From contig JBBILQ010000003.1 in the NCBI GenBank assembly GCA_037444845.1, forward strand, positions 1-64,000: a stretch of 64,000 bases of DNA, written 5' to 3'. A model generated the notes under the pieces. It had not been told where the DNA came from and searched no databases. It saw only the letters and a program-made list of their open reading frames with translations. The translations under genes were made by a program, and so were the position numbers. This DNA comes from JARYMI01 sp037444845 (lineage in GTDB: Bacteria; Acidobacteriota; Aminicenantia; Aminicenantales; UBA8522). Below are positions 42,056 to 50,649 of the stretch, piece by piece. Position 1 is the stretch's first letter. Every line of letters begins with the position of its first letter.

Positions 42056-44074
42056 TCACGATTTCAGTGCTTCAGCGACAAGCTGGGCAACGTCTTTAAC
42101 CTGGACGTCGGTTCTTTCTTTGTCCTTGAGCCCGTCCCTCAGCATGTTCAGGCAAAAGGGGCAGGAGGTGGCCGCCACGGGTGTTCCCGAAGCGATGATT
42201 TCTTCTGTCCTTAGATGATTGATTCTCCGGCCGAGGCTTTCTTCTGTCCACATCAACCCTCCGCCCGCCCCGCAGCAAAAGCTGTGCTCCCGGCTGTTCT
42301 TGAGCTCGGTCACTTTTCTCCCGGCCAGACGGCTGAGGATGGACCTGGGTTCCCGAATAATCCCGTTGTGCCGGCCAAAATAACAGGGATCATGGTAGGT
42401 CAGCCCTGCGATCTTGCTGCGTTTGACCTGGAGCCGGCCGTCTCCGATCAGCCGGTCTAAAAGAAGAACATGGGGGACAACCTCAATGCCCGCCAGCCTC
42501 TTTTTGTCCTCATCAGAAAAAGAGGCCAGGGCGGCTAAAAGCTGCGGATATTCATTCTTAAAGGTATTGAACCCATGCGGACAGAAGGTAATGATTCTCC
42601 TGACGTCGTACTTGAGGAAAAGGGACAGGTTTTCTCCGGCAAGCGTCTGGAAGAGATACTCATTCCCGAGCCTCCTGGCCGAATCGCCGCAGCATTTCTC
42701 CTCAGCGCCCAGGATGGCGAAATCGAGGCCTGCTTTCTTAAGGATCGCGACCATGGCCGTGGAAATCTTGATGCCTTCTTCGTCGTAGGATCCGGCGCAT
42801 CCCACCCAGAGGAGGTAATCGGCGGTCTTTTTCTCGGCGAGCAGAGGAACATCGAGCGAAGCCGCCCAGTCCGCTCGCTTGGCGAACCCGATCCCCCAGG
42901 GGTTGGAATTGGCCTCCATGTTGCGGAAGAACTGATTGAGCTCGGCAGGAAATTTGCTCTGCATCAGGACTTCACTCTGCCTGATGCCGACGATCTTGCG
43001 GATGTGTTCGATATGGACTGGACAGACATGCTGGCAGGCTCCGCACGTCGTGCAGGTCCAGATCTCGCCCTCTGTGTAGATGCCGGGAAGGAGACGCTCG
43101 AGCTCCTCACGCTTCTTCCTGGGGAGCCGTTTTGCTTTGGCGAGGAGATGCTTTTCTAAGTTGAAGAGGATCATCTTTGGAGAGAGGGGCTTGCCGCTCG
43201 CATAAGCCGGACAAGCGTCCTGGCATCGGCCGCATTCCATGCAGGCAAAGGCATCCAGGAGGTCCTTCCAGGTCATGTCTGTGACTTTCTCAAGTCCGAA
43301 GATTTCCGACCTTTCGATATCAATCGGCCGGAGCTCTCCGCTGGGGCGAGATGAGCAGAGGAAGACATTGATCGGGCCGGTGAACATGTGGAAGTACTTG
43401 GAGTGGGGGACATAGGCGATGAACCCGAAAACGAGGAGGATGTGAAGCCACCAGGAGAAATGAAGGTGGACGGATAAGACCTCCGCCGGCAAGCCGAACC
43501 CCTGAATTTTCTTGGCAAGAGCGGTTCCCAGGAAAGCCAGACGCGAGCTGGCTGGATGGGAGGCAATGGCGAAAGCTTCAAAATAGAGGTAGCTCAACGT
43601 GACGGCAATAAGCATGAAATAAATGATGGCTGAATCGAGGAGAGTCGTCCGGTAGGCCTTGGGCCTGAGGATGAAGCGGCGAATGATGAAAAAGACGACG
43701 CCCACCAGCACGAGGACGGCGAACGCATCGACGAGCAGGGAAAAAAAGAGGCCGACGTTCGTGTCGCCGAAGAGGTAGAATCCATCGATAAAGCCTTCGA
43801 CGATGTGGTTGATGGTCATGGTGTCAAAAGTCAGGGCGCCGTAAAAAATAAAAACATGCATGAGCCCGGTAAAAATGCGCTCGTTTTTCAACGTGCATTT
43901 TTGGAGCAGGACTTGAGCCAGCGTTTCCTTTATTCTCCGGGCCACCTCGCCCAGGCGCGGCTCGGGTCCGCCCCGGCGGATAATCCTGAAGCGGAGGTAA
44001 ACCGGCCATATGAAGGCGACAAATGTCGCGAGGATGATGAAGATAAAGACAACCTTTTCCCAGGCCGAAAGCAT
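42056..44074 (-). CDS. Membrane FeS oxidoreductase with CCG domains (HdrD/EtfQO-like)
   Basis: 672 residues. About five membrane helices at the N-terminus (1-230, NarI-like) are followed by two [4Fe-4S] ferredoxin motifs (CMECGRCQDACP and CTTCGACQHVCP), then two CCG-type domains (CCGDSARR and CCGAGGG). Similar proteins pass electrons from electron-transfer flavoprotein to menaquinone in acyl-CoA-oxidising anaerobes. This fits the acyl-CoA dehydrogenase at 19124, but no etfAB gene is beside it. The start ATG 44074 follows GGAGGG. The next upstream gene on this strand is the barrel protein at 44086. Confidence 0.85.
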   Translation of the reverse strand: MLSAWEKVVFIFIILATFVAFIWPVYLRFRIIRRGGPEPRLGEVARRIKETLAQVLLQKCTLKNERIFTGLMHVFIFYGALTFDTMTINHIVEGFIDGFYLFGDTNVGLFFSLLVDAFAVLVLVGVVFFIIRRFILRPKAYRTTLLDSAIIYFMLIAVTLSYLYFEAFAIASHPASSRLAFLGTALAKKIQGFGLPAEVLSVHLHFSWWLHILLVFGFIAYVPHSKYFHMFTGPINVFLCSSRPSGELRPIDIERSEIFGLEKVTDMTWKDLLDAFACMECGRCQDACPAYASGKPLSPKMILFNLEKHLLAKAKRLPRKKREELERLLPGIYTEGEIWTCTTCGACQHVCPVHIEHIRKIVGIRQSEVLMQSKFPAELNQFFRNMEANSNPWGIGFAKRADWAASLDVPLLAEKKTADYLLWVGCAGSYDEEGIKISTAMVAILKKAGLDFAILGAEEKCCGDSARRLGNEYLFQTLAGENLSLFLKYDVRRIITFCPHGFNTFKNEYPQLLAALASFSDEDKKRLAGIEVVPHVLLLDRLIGDGRLQVKRSKIAGLTYHDPCYFGRHNGIIREPRSILSRLAGRKVTELKNSREHSFCCGAGGGLMWTEESLGRRINHLRTEEIIASGTPVAATSCPFCLNMLRDGLKDKERTDVQVKDVAQLVAEALKS

Positions 44075-44085
44075 TTTCCCTCCTT

Positions 44086-44913
44086 TTAGAACAGGATCGC
44101 CGCTCCCCACATCAATTTATGAAATGATTGCTTGCGGCCGGCAACGCTTGTTTCCCGGTCTTTCCACCAGCTCGAGCCTGCTGAAAGCTCGATCCACTCG
44201 GCCAGGCGAAGGCGGAAAATCAGGTCGGCGAGCACCATCTGCCCCGTAGAGAAGAAAGAATCGGATTGGATGATGAGCTGGAAGCTCAGGCTTGCCCGGT
44301 CTCCGACGAGACCACCCAAGCGCAGCCCATATTCTTGCTTGATTTTGCTTCCCGAAAGGTCGAGATAGGCACTCTGGTTGGAGTGGTGAAAGAACCAGGT
44401 GAAAGGCTCGATCAGGAATGAGGGCCCGTTGATGGGCAGGCTGAACCCGATATAATTGCGGTTGGTGAAGTACGGCCTGCCATTGACATAGCTCGTATGA
44501 TCCGAGTCATGGTGGGAATCGTGGCCGATGATCAGGGCGATGTGTTGGCTCAGGTTTTGACGAAGCGAGAAATGCCAGTCGAACCTTGTCCTCTGGCGGC
44601 CGTCGTCGTGAGTTACAAGCTGGGCATGGAGGACCGTGCTAGCTGTCAGGAAAACGATGTTGTGGAACCCGAAGGTCCAGCGGTCGTCCTCTCCGCTGTG
44701 GTCGTTGTAGCTGGGGAAGCTTGAGGGAAACTGGGCATGGCCGAAGAACTCCCCCCTGAGGTGAATCTTATGGTCGCTGGCCAGGGACGTTTTCTTCTCA
44801 TAAACCCGGTAGAGAAAAATCTGGTAGGCTGACAGGGCCTGGCGTCCTTCGTTCAAAAAGAGCAGCAAAAATACCAGTTTTCCTATCGGAATAATGTATT
44901 TTTTAGAACCCAT
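44086..44913 (-). CDS. Outer-membrane barrel-type protein coupled to the TonB receptor
   Basis: 275 residues. An N-terminal hydrophobic segment (about 5-20) is followed by alternating strands rich in Tyr, His and Ser, ending in MWGAAILF with terminal Phe. That suggests a secreted outer-membrane barrel. The ATG 44913 lies 11 bp inside the TonB receptor gene, and no ribosome site is visible, so translation is probably coupled. It may work with the receptor. No family was recognised. The open frame upstream of 44913 is antisense-like sequence within the receptor gene. Confidence 0.65.
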   Translation of the reverse strand: MGSKKYIIPIGKLVFLLLFLNEGRQALSAYQIFLYRVYEKKTSLASDHKIHLRGEFFGHAQFPSSFPSYNDHSGEDDRWTFGFHNIVFLTASTVLHAQLVTHDDGRQRTRFDWHFSLRQNLSQHIALIIGHDSHHDSDHTSYVNGRPYFTNRNYIGFSLPINGPSFLIEPFTWFFHHSNQSAYLDLSGSKIKQEYGLRLGGLVGDRASLSFQLIIQSDSFFSTGQMVLADLIFRLRLAEWIELSAGSSWWKDRETSVAGRKQSFHKLMWGAAILF

Positions 44914-47725
44914 AGGATAATCCCAACCGGAAGAGCCGGGGCGATTGAACGTCGGTGGCGAAGCGGAGAGGAAAATCCGGGCCGGTCCATTCGTTTTCCT
45001 CCGTGGCCTGAGCCAAGTTGAGGACGTTGTAACAGTCCAGAATAATCCGCCCCCTCGCTTTTCCGAGAGTGAAGGATTTTTCCAAGCGCACATCCACCGT
45101 CATGTTGAATTCGTACCGAGCCTGGCCGCGGTAAAAGGCCTGGACAGTGAAAGGCCCCTGGTTCAGCCCCTCGATGATGATCTTCCGGGCAAAAGGCTGG
45201 CCGTCGTAATACTTGGCCAGGACGGCGAACGTGAATCCGGCAGCGACAGGAATGCTCAGGCCCACCCTCGCCGTATAGGCCCGGTCGAAGCGGAGCCGGC
45301 CGCGGCCAAAGATGGACGCATTGGGATGATCATAAAGGCTGCCGATGACGCCGTCGTCATTTTCCCATTCCGTATTTCCCGGGCTTGTCGTGCCGATGGC
45401 TTCGGTGGCCGTCGCTGTGAAAAAGAACACCGAGCCGTGCCTCGATTTCTTCACGAGCGTCAGGTCGAGGCCGCGGTACCGGGACACTCTTTCCGCCTCC
45501 CCTTTGTTCGTGAGCAGGAAAAAATCCTGGCCCAGTGTTTCTTTTTTTTGGTTATACACAGTAAGCCAGAGGTCGTCGTGAGTCCCGGCAATGGTGTCAT
45601 CTCCGGGGTCGAAGATTTTGAACGGATCGTAAGCTGAAAGCGGCACACCGATGTTGACTGTTTCCGCCAGGCGTCGTGTTTCGCGGTAGAATGCGGCGAG
45701 CGAAAGGGCCATGTTTTTCTTAAAAACCTTTGTTATTGTCACAGAATATTCGTCGGAGAAAGGTCTTTCCAGGTGCGGGTCGATCCGGGCATAAAATGGT
45801 CCTTCTTTTCTGATCAGCCTTCCTTCCTCGCCCTCTTCGAACCGGCCGTTGGCGTTAGCATCATCCCAAGCGTAGACAAGCTTGGCGGCCGCACCCGGGT
45901 TTCCGTACGTTAAATAATAGAGAGGAAGATGAAAATAATACCGGGCTGCTGAAACTCGCATCGTCAGGGATTTGTCTTTAGAGAGAGGAAGAGAAAGGCG
46001 GAGCCGCGGGGAAAGGTTTAGCCAGTTGATCCTTCCTCCTTGTCTTTTGAGATCCTGGCTTTCTTCGGCAGCTGTCCCGTCTCCAGAAGACGGAGTCCAG
46101 CCTCTGGTGGCGACAAGATGGAGGCCATAAGAAAACGAAACAAGGCCTGGGAAAGTGAGCGTGTCCTGGGCAAAAAGGTCAAACTGAGAGGCCTTTTCGC
46201 TGTGATTGACCGGGCTTTTAAAGCGCGCGATTTCAAGGGGCCGGCCGTTGAAATAATGAAGATGGATGTTGCCAAGGATGTCCTTCTCCGAGGAAGATGA
46301 TATGTGCTGGAAAGAGAGGCCGTACTCCAGGCGGTGATGAACCCGGGCAAGGCTTCCCCAGAGAGCCTCTCCTTTGCCTAACAACACAAAGGAAGCGCGT
46401 CTATCTCGGCTGGCAGATGGAGCGGCGCCAGAAGGGACTTTGCTGAAAACCTCCAGGCCGTGGGGGCTGGTTGCAGTCTCCTGGAAGCTATCTTCGGTTC
46501 TGCTTTGGCTGTAGGTCGCTCCAACCTGGAAATTGTGAGTGGGCTGCAGCAAGCTCTTCCAGACCAATTGGAGCACGTTGGCGGATTGTTTCTGGTCGAG
46601 CGTGGAGGTAAAGGGAACATCCCGGCCTGCGCCTCGAGTGGGCTGTCTCACAGCCTGGCCTGTCCAGAAAAACTCCACAGAACTCCGGGAGAACCGGTAG
46701 GTCAGGTCTATCAGGGCAGAGGAAAGTGAGGCCTTGTCGTCAACGTCGAAATCCGCGATATCACGGGAAAGGTTGAGGTTGCTTAGCGCGGCGTAAAAGA
46801 ACAACCGGTCTCGAACCAACGGTCCAGAGACCTGACCGTTGAGCTGCTGAAAAGAATTCAACCGGTGATTCTCGAACAATCCTTCTGCCTCCAGGCGAGG
46901 GCCGATGTTCGAGCTGCTCATCCACGGCGCGCTCCAGAATGCGGACAGGCCGCCGTGGAATTCCGAACTTCCTTGTTTGGGCATGAGGTCGAGGTATCCG
47001 CCCGGCGAGAGAAGAGAGACCGGATGACGTCCGTTGCTGTGCTGAACGGAGCGGAGGCTAAAAATATTCGGGTGGAAAAGCGGCGTCCCTCTCCAGTAGG
47101 GGTCGGTGACGTCCATCCCGTTGAGGAGGTATGTCGTCTGGGTCCAGCTCACGCCTCCCCGGGAGCTGAAGCGGGCCGGAAGGTCAGCCCACATCCCGCC
47201 GACATCGATCCGGTTCGTGGTTGCTGAGAGGTCCTGGTTTTCTATCACGGACCAGATGTTCCCCGCTGAAGGAAGTGTCTCCATTTGGCGAGAATCGATC
47301 ACTGTCTTGCACGAGGAGTCGGACAAGTCGACGACATCCACAAACGGCTGCTGACCGGCCGCGCCTTCCCCCTTTTTTAAAGCAATTCTTAGAAACAGAA
47401 TTCGGGACGGCTCGAAAACGAGCCGGGTTTCGAGCTGAACCCTGAATCTGTCATGTTCAAAAGTGAGAGAGACCTCGGCCGGAGGAATCCCGGCCACTTG
47501 GAAGAAGCCCTCTTCGTCCGATAAGGTTGAGGCAGAGAAAAGTGAGTGCAGGCTCTCCACGACGACGACGACATTTCCCAGAGGCTTTCCCTCTTCGTCC
47601 TTGACCTCGCCGAGCAGGATTCCATGGCTTTCGGCAGCGAGTTTATTGACAACGATAAGGAAAAGAAAAAAAAAGAGAAGCTGGCCCCTCGGCCGGCTTT
47701 TTCTCAACACACTATTCGTCAACAA
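44903..47725 (-). CDS. TonB-dependent outer-membrane receptor with CarboxypepD_reg domain
   Basis: 940 residues. A signal segment (about 15-32) is followed by a carboxypeptidase-regulatory-like beta-sandwich (about 36-115, LLGEVKDEEGKPLGNVVV), a plug (about 130-260, with SRGGVSWTQTTYLLNGMDVTD) and a large barrel that ends LFRLGLSYGF. This receptor type is frequent in Acidobacteria and Bacteroidota and takes up polymers or chelates; the ligand is unknown. The start is TTG 47725, six nt after GAGAGGAG, a rare codon but with excellent spacing. It is energised by TonB/ExbBD; an ExbD gene is at 20288. Confidence 0.88.
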   Translation of the reverse strand: MLTNSVLRKSRPRGQLLFFFLFLIVVNKLAAESHGILLGEVKDEEGKPLGNVVVVVESLHSLFSASTLSDEEGFFQVAGIPPAEVSLTFEHDRFRVQLETRLVFEPSRILFLRIALKKGEGAAGQQPFVDVVDLSDSSCKTVIDSRQMETLPSAGNIWSVIENQDLSATTNRIDVGGMWADLPARFSSRGGVSWTQTTYLLNGMDVTDPYWRGTPLFHPNIFSLRSVQHSNGRHPVSLLSPGGYLDLMPKQGSSEFHGGLSAFWSAPWMSSSNIGPRLEAEGLFENHRLNSFQQLNGQVSGPLVRDRLFFYAALSNLNLSRDIADFDVDDKASLSSALIDLTYRFSRSSVEFFWTGQAVRQPTRGAGRDVPFTSTLDQKQSANVLQLVWKSLLQPTHNFQVGATYSQSRTEDSFQETATSPHGLEVFSKVPSGAAPSASRDRRASFVLLGKGEALWGSLARVHHRLEYGLSFQHISSSSEKDILGNIHLHYFNGRPLEIARFKSPVNHSEKASQFDLFAQDTLTFPGLVSFSYGLHLVATRGWTPSSGDGTAAEESQDLKRQGGRINWLNLSPRLRLSLPLSKDKSLTMRVSAARYYFHLPLYYLTYGNPGAAAKLVYAWDDANANGRFEEGEEGRLIRKEGPFYARIDPHLERPFSDEYSVTITKVFKKNMALSLAAFYRETRRLAETVNIGVPLSAYDPFKIFDPGDDTIAGTHDDLWLTVYNQKKETLGQDFFLLTNKGEAERVSRYRGLDLTLVKKSRHGSVFFFTATATEAIGTTSPGNTEWENDDGVIGSLYDHPNASIFGRGRLRFDRAYTARVGLSIPVAAGFTFAVLAKYYDGQPFARKIIIEGLNQGPFTVQAFYRGQARYEFNMTVDVRLEKSFTLGKARGRIILDCYNVLNLAQATEENEWTGPDFPLRFATDVQSPRLFRLGLSYGF

Positions 47726-47753
47726 AGATTTCTCCTCTCAAAAAAATCCCTTC

Positions 47754-47783
47754 ATTTTTCCCATTTTTATTACGCCGTGTCAA
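47754..47783 (-). promoter_or_regulatory. Promoter for the TonB receptor operon
   Basis: Minus strand TTGACA (47783-47778), an 18-bp spacer and AAAAAT (47759-47754). Confidence 0.45.
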
Positions 47784-47799
47784 GACTTCTTCTCTTGTT

Positions 47800-47828
47800 T
47801 TGCTTATCAAAGATAAAGAATTTATAAT
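47800..47828 (+). promoter_or_regulatory. Promoter for the dihydrolipoyl dehydrogenase gene
   Basis: TTGCTT (47800-47805), a 17-bp spacer and a perfect TATAAT (47823-47828). Confidence 0.5.
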
Positions 47829-47854
47829 GTCTCTTGCGAAAGGAAGGAGGCGAC

Positions 47855-49255
47855 ATGTTGGAAAAACGCCAGCTTGTCATCGTCGGCGGCGGCCCTGGCG
47901 GCTACGCAGCAGCCTTGAGAGCGGCCCATCTCGGGATGAGACCCACCCTCATTGAGAACGAGAGGGTCGGCGGCACCTGCATGAACCACGGCTGCATTCC
48001 GACCAAGTTTCTCCTCAGTCAGACGAAGCTCTTCCAGGAACTTCGGAAAAACACCAGGATCGACGGATTGGGAGAAAGCGTCCATCTGAACTGGCAACGG
48101 GTACAGGCGGAAAAAAGAAACGTGGTAGAGAGGCTCGTGCGCGGCGTCGAGTTCCTTCTCCACCGCACCGGAGTGGAGGTTTTAAAAGGGAGAGCTGACT
48201 TCAAGGGTCAAAAAGAAATTATTTTCCGCGACTCTTCCGGCGAGCGCTTCTTTGAAGCGGATAAGATCATCCTGGCCATGGGGACGAGCTCAGCGGACTT
48301 GCCCTTTCTCAAGGCAAATGGAAGAGAGGTCATCACTCACCGGGAGGCTTTGAACCTGGAAGAAATTCCCGCAAGCATGGTGATCATCGGAGCAGGCGCT
48401 GTGGGGCTAGAGCTGGGCTCCATCTTTGCGCGGATGGGCACGGACGTCACAATCCTTGAGATTATGCCCACCATCCTGCCCGGCGGGGACAAGCAGGTCG
48501 TCATGCGGCTGGAACGGTTGCTCAAGAAACAGGGGCTGAAGATTCGGACAGAAGTGCGCCTCGAAGAAGCGATTAGAGAGGAAGGAAAAATCCTGCTCAA
48601 GGGGACCTGCTTGAAAACACGCGCCGCCTTAGAGTTTCGAGCCGAAAAAGCGCTGCTGGCTGTCGGCCGCAAGCCCAATTCGCAAACCCTTCTGCAGGAA
48701 TTCTCTGACCTGTTAGACAAGGGAGGGTTTGTGCGGGTTAATTCGCGTTTGCAGACAGGAAGGCCCGGCATCCACGCGGTCGGCGACCTCATCGGGGGAA
48801 AACTCCTTGCCCATAAAGCACAGCATGAGGGGATCATCGCTGCCGAGAATGCGTCCGGCCTTGATGTCGAGATGGACTACCGGGCTCTCCCCATGGCCGT
48901 TTTCACAGAACCCGAATTGGCGTCGGTCGGGGTGACAGAAGAAGAAGCAAAGGAACAAGGAATCGACGCGCACGTGGGAATTTTTTCCCTTCAGGCAAGC
49001 GGCCGGGCGGTGACTCTGGAAAGCCCGGAAGGGCTGGTCAAGCTTGTGGCCGGAAGCGACGACCGCGTGCTTGGGTGCCATATTCTGGCTCCTCATGCCA
49101 GCGAGCTCGTCGCTGAAATCGCTCTGGCCATCCGGAAAGGGCTGACACTCCAGGATATTTCCTCGACAGCCCACGTCCATCCCACGGTCTCGGAAGCGGC
49201 CATGGAAGCGGCCTGGAAAGCCAAGGGCCTGGCCATCCATGCGCTCAATGAATGA
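47855..49255 (+). CDS. lpdA: Dihydrolipoyl dehydrogenase
   Basis: 466 residues. The FAD turn GGGPGGYAAA and the redox disulfide GGTCMNHGC (Cys42, Cys47) lead in; the NAD site IGAGAVGLELG lies in the middle; the C-terminal HVHPTVSE gives the active His442 and Glu447. It reoxidises lipoamide in 2-oxoacid dehydrogenase complexes or the glycine cleavage system. E1, E2 or gcv genes are not adjacent, so its complex is unknown. The ATG 47855 sits just after GGAAGGAGG. Confidence 0.93.
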   Translation: MLEKRQLVIVGGGPGGYAAALRAAHLGMRPTLIENERVGGTCMNHGCIPTKFLLSQTKLFQELRKNTRIDGLGESVHLNWQRVQAEKRNVVERLVRGVEFLLHRTGVEVLKGRADFKGQKEIIFRDSSGERFFEADKIILAMGTSSADLPFLKANGREVITHREALNLEEIPASMVIIGAGAVGLELGSIFARMGTDVTILEIMPTILPGGDKQVVMRLERLLKKQGLKIRTEVRLEEAIREEGKILLKGTCLKTRAALEFRAEKALLAVGRKPNSQTLLQEFSDLLDKGGFVRVNSRLQTGRPGIHAVGDLIGGKLLAHKAQHEGIIAAENASGLDVEMDYRALPMAVFTEPELASVGVTEEEAKEQGIDAHVGIFSLQASGRAVTLESPEGLVKLVAGSDDRVLGCHILAPHASELVAEIALAIRKGLTLQDISSTAHVHPTVSEAAMEAAWKAKGLAIHALNE

Positions 49256-49276
49256 CCAAAAAAATTCATTAAAATG

Positions 49277-49304
49277 TTTGCAAATTTTTTTTTGATTTTA
49301 TAAA
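49277..49304 (+). promoter_or_regulatory. Promoter for the nuo operon
   Basis: TTTGCA (49277-49282), a 16-bp spacer and TATAAA (49299-49304) in an A/T-rich tract; the leader to GTG 49333 is about 22 nt. Confidence 0.45.
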
Positions 49305-49332
49305 ATGTCTCGCCTTAACCGGAAGGGACGCT

Positions 49333-49677
49333 GTGATCGAGATATTTTTGGCCTTTGTCGTGTTCGGGCTGCTGGGGATCGTCCTGATTTTTATGAACAG
49401 GTTTTTGGGCCCGTCTCGTTCTAACCCGAACAAGGACAAGCCCTTCGAGTGCGGCAGCCCTTACCTCCAGAAAGACATTAACCCTTTCCCGATCAAATTT
49501 TATCTTGTCGCTTTCCTGTTTCTCCTGTTTGGCATCGAGGTGGCCTTCTTTTTTCCCTGGGCCCTCGTTTTCAAGGAGATGAAAGTGACCGCTCTCGTTG
49601 TGATGGGCGCTTACCTGTTCGTCCTCATCATCGGCTTCATCTACGCCTGGAAGAAGGGAGCGTTCGAATGGGAATGA
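49333..49677 (+). CDS. nuoA: NADH-quinone oxidoreductase subunit A
   Basis: 114 residues with three membrane helices. The conserved loop is KPFECGSPYLQKDINPFPIKF with the key Cys, and the second half has GIEVAFFFPWA. NuoA lies by the quinone channel of complex I. It starts at GTG 49333 behind GGAAGGG and is the first gene of nuoABCDEFGHI. Confidence 0.95.
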   Translation: MIEIFLAFVVFGLLGIVLIFMNRFLGPSRSNPNKDKPFECGSPYLQKDINPFPIKFYLVAFLFLLFGIEVAFFFPWALVFKEMKVTALVVMGAYLFVLIIGFIYAWKKGAFEWE

Positions 49678-49689
49678 GAAGGGCTGAAA

Positions 49690-50190
49690 ATGCCTGAGGC
49701 GAAGAAAAGACAGCTGCCGGCCCAGTTCATCGCGACGCAGTTCAATTCTATCCTGGGGTGGGCGCGGAAGTTCTCCCTCTTCCATTACCCTTTCGTTACC
49801 GCCTGCTGCGGGATGGAGTACATGTCGGCGGCTTGCGCTCATTTTGACATCGACCGTTTCGGCGCGGGCTGGACGCGGTTTTCACCGCGGCAGTCGGACA
49901 TGCTTCTCGTTGTCGGAACAGTGACTCAAAAGCTGGCTCCTGTCCTAAGGGTTGTTTACGATCAGATGACCGAACCCAAGTGGGTCGTCGCCTTCGGCAC
50001 CTGCGCGGTGAGCGGCGGCATTTACGATAACTATGCTGTCGTCCAGGGCATCGATGCCATCATCCCGGTCGATGTCTACATCCCGGGATGTCCTCCCCGG
50101 CCCGAGACCGTGCTCGATGGCCTGCTCAAACTTCAAGAAAAAATCCAGCATCAAGATCAAGAGTGGCGATGGAAAAGACGGCGGTATTAG
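49690..50190 (+). CDS. nuoB: NADH-quinone oxidoreductase subunit B
   Basis: 166 residues. It binds the N2 [4Fe-4S] cluster through the tandem CC of [16 protein letters not shown] and the Cys of PGCPPRPE, all present. The N2 cluster hands electrons to quinone. The last 22 bp overlap nuoC. Confidence 0.96.
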   Translation: MPEAKKRQLPAQFIATQFNSILGWARKFSLFHYPFVTACCGMEYMSAACAHFDIDRFGAGWTRFSPRQSDMLLVVGTVTQKLAPVLRVVYDQMTEPKWVVAFGTCAVSGGIYDNYAVVQGIDAIIPVDVYIPGCPPRPETVLDGLLKLQEKIQHQDQEWRWKRRRY

Positions 50191-50648
50191 ATTTGCTCCG
50201 GCAGAAATTTCCGCGCGAGGTCAAAGAAGCCTTCACCGACCTCGGCGACGAGATCATCATTATCGACAAGGGCTCTCTTCTCCCGATCTTGAAGCTTCTG
50301 CGCGCCGAGCCGCATGGGTACGACTTGCTCCTGGACTTGACCTGCGTGGATTATGTTGGTCAAGAGCCGCGTTTCGAGATGGTCTATCACCTCTATTCGT
50401 TGACAAAGAAAAGAAGGCTTCGCATAAAGACAAGGCTCTCCGAGAAGGAGCTTCGCATCGCCTCTCTCACAGAGTTCTGGAAGAACGCCAACTGGCTGGA
50501 AAGGGAAGTTTACGACCTTTTCGGGGTTCATTTCGAGGGCCATCCCGACCTCAGACGCATTTTTATGTACGACGGGTTTGAAGGATATCCGCTACGCAAG
50601 GATTATCCCCTGCGGAAACGTCAGCCTCGTCTGCGTTTAAGGGAATAA
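50169..50648 (+). CDS. nuoC: NADH-quinone oxidoreductase subunit C
   Basis: 159 residues. The conserved block is [22 protein letters not shown], ending with YPLRKDYPL. It is a peripheral subunit bracing NuoB and NuoD. ATG 50169 lies within nuoB, so translation is coupled; the open frame back to 50088 is inside nuoB. Not fused to NuoD, unlike in E. coli. Confidence 0.93.
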   Translation: MEKTAVLDLLRQKFPREVKEAFTDLGDEIIIIDKGSLLPILKLLRAEPHGYDLLLDLTCVDYVGQEPRFEMVYHLYSLTKKRRLRIKTRLSEKELRIASLTEFWKNANWLEREVYDLFGVHFEGHPDLRRIFMYDGFEGYPLRKDYPLRKRQPRLRLRE

Positions 50649-50649
50649 C

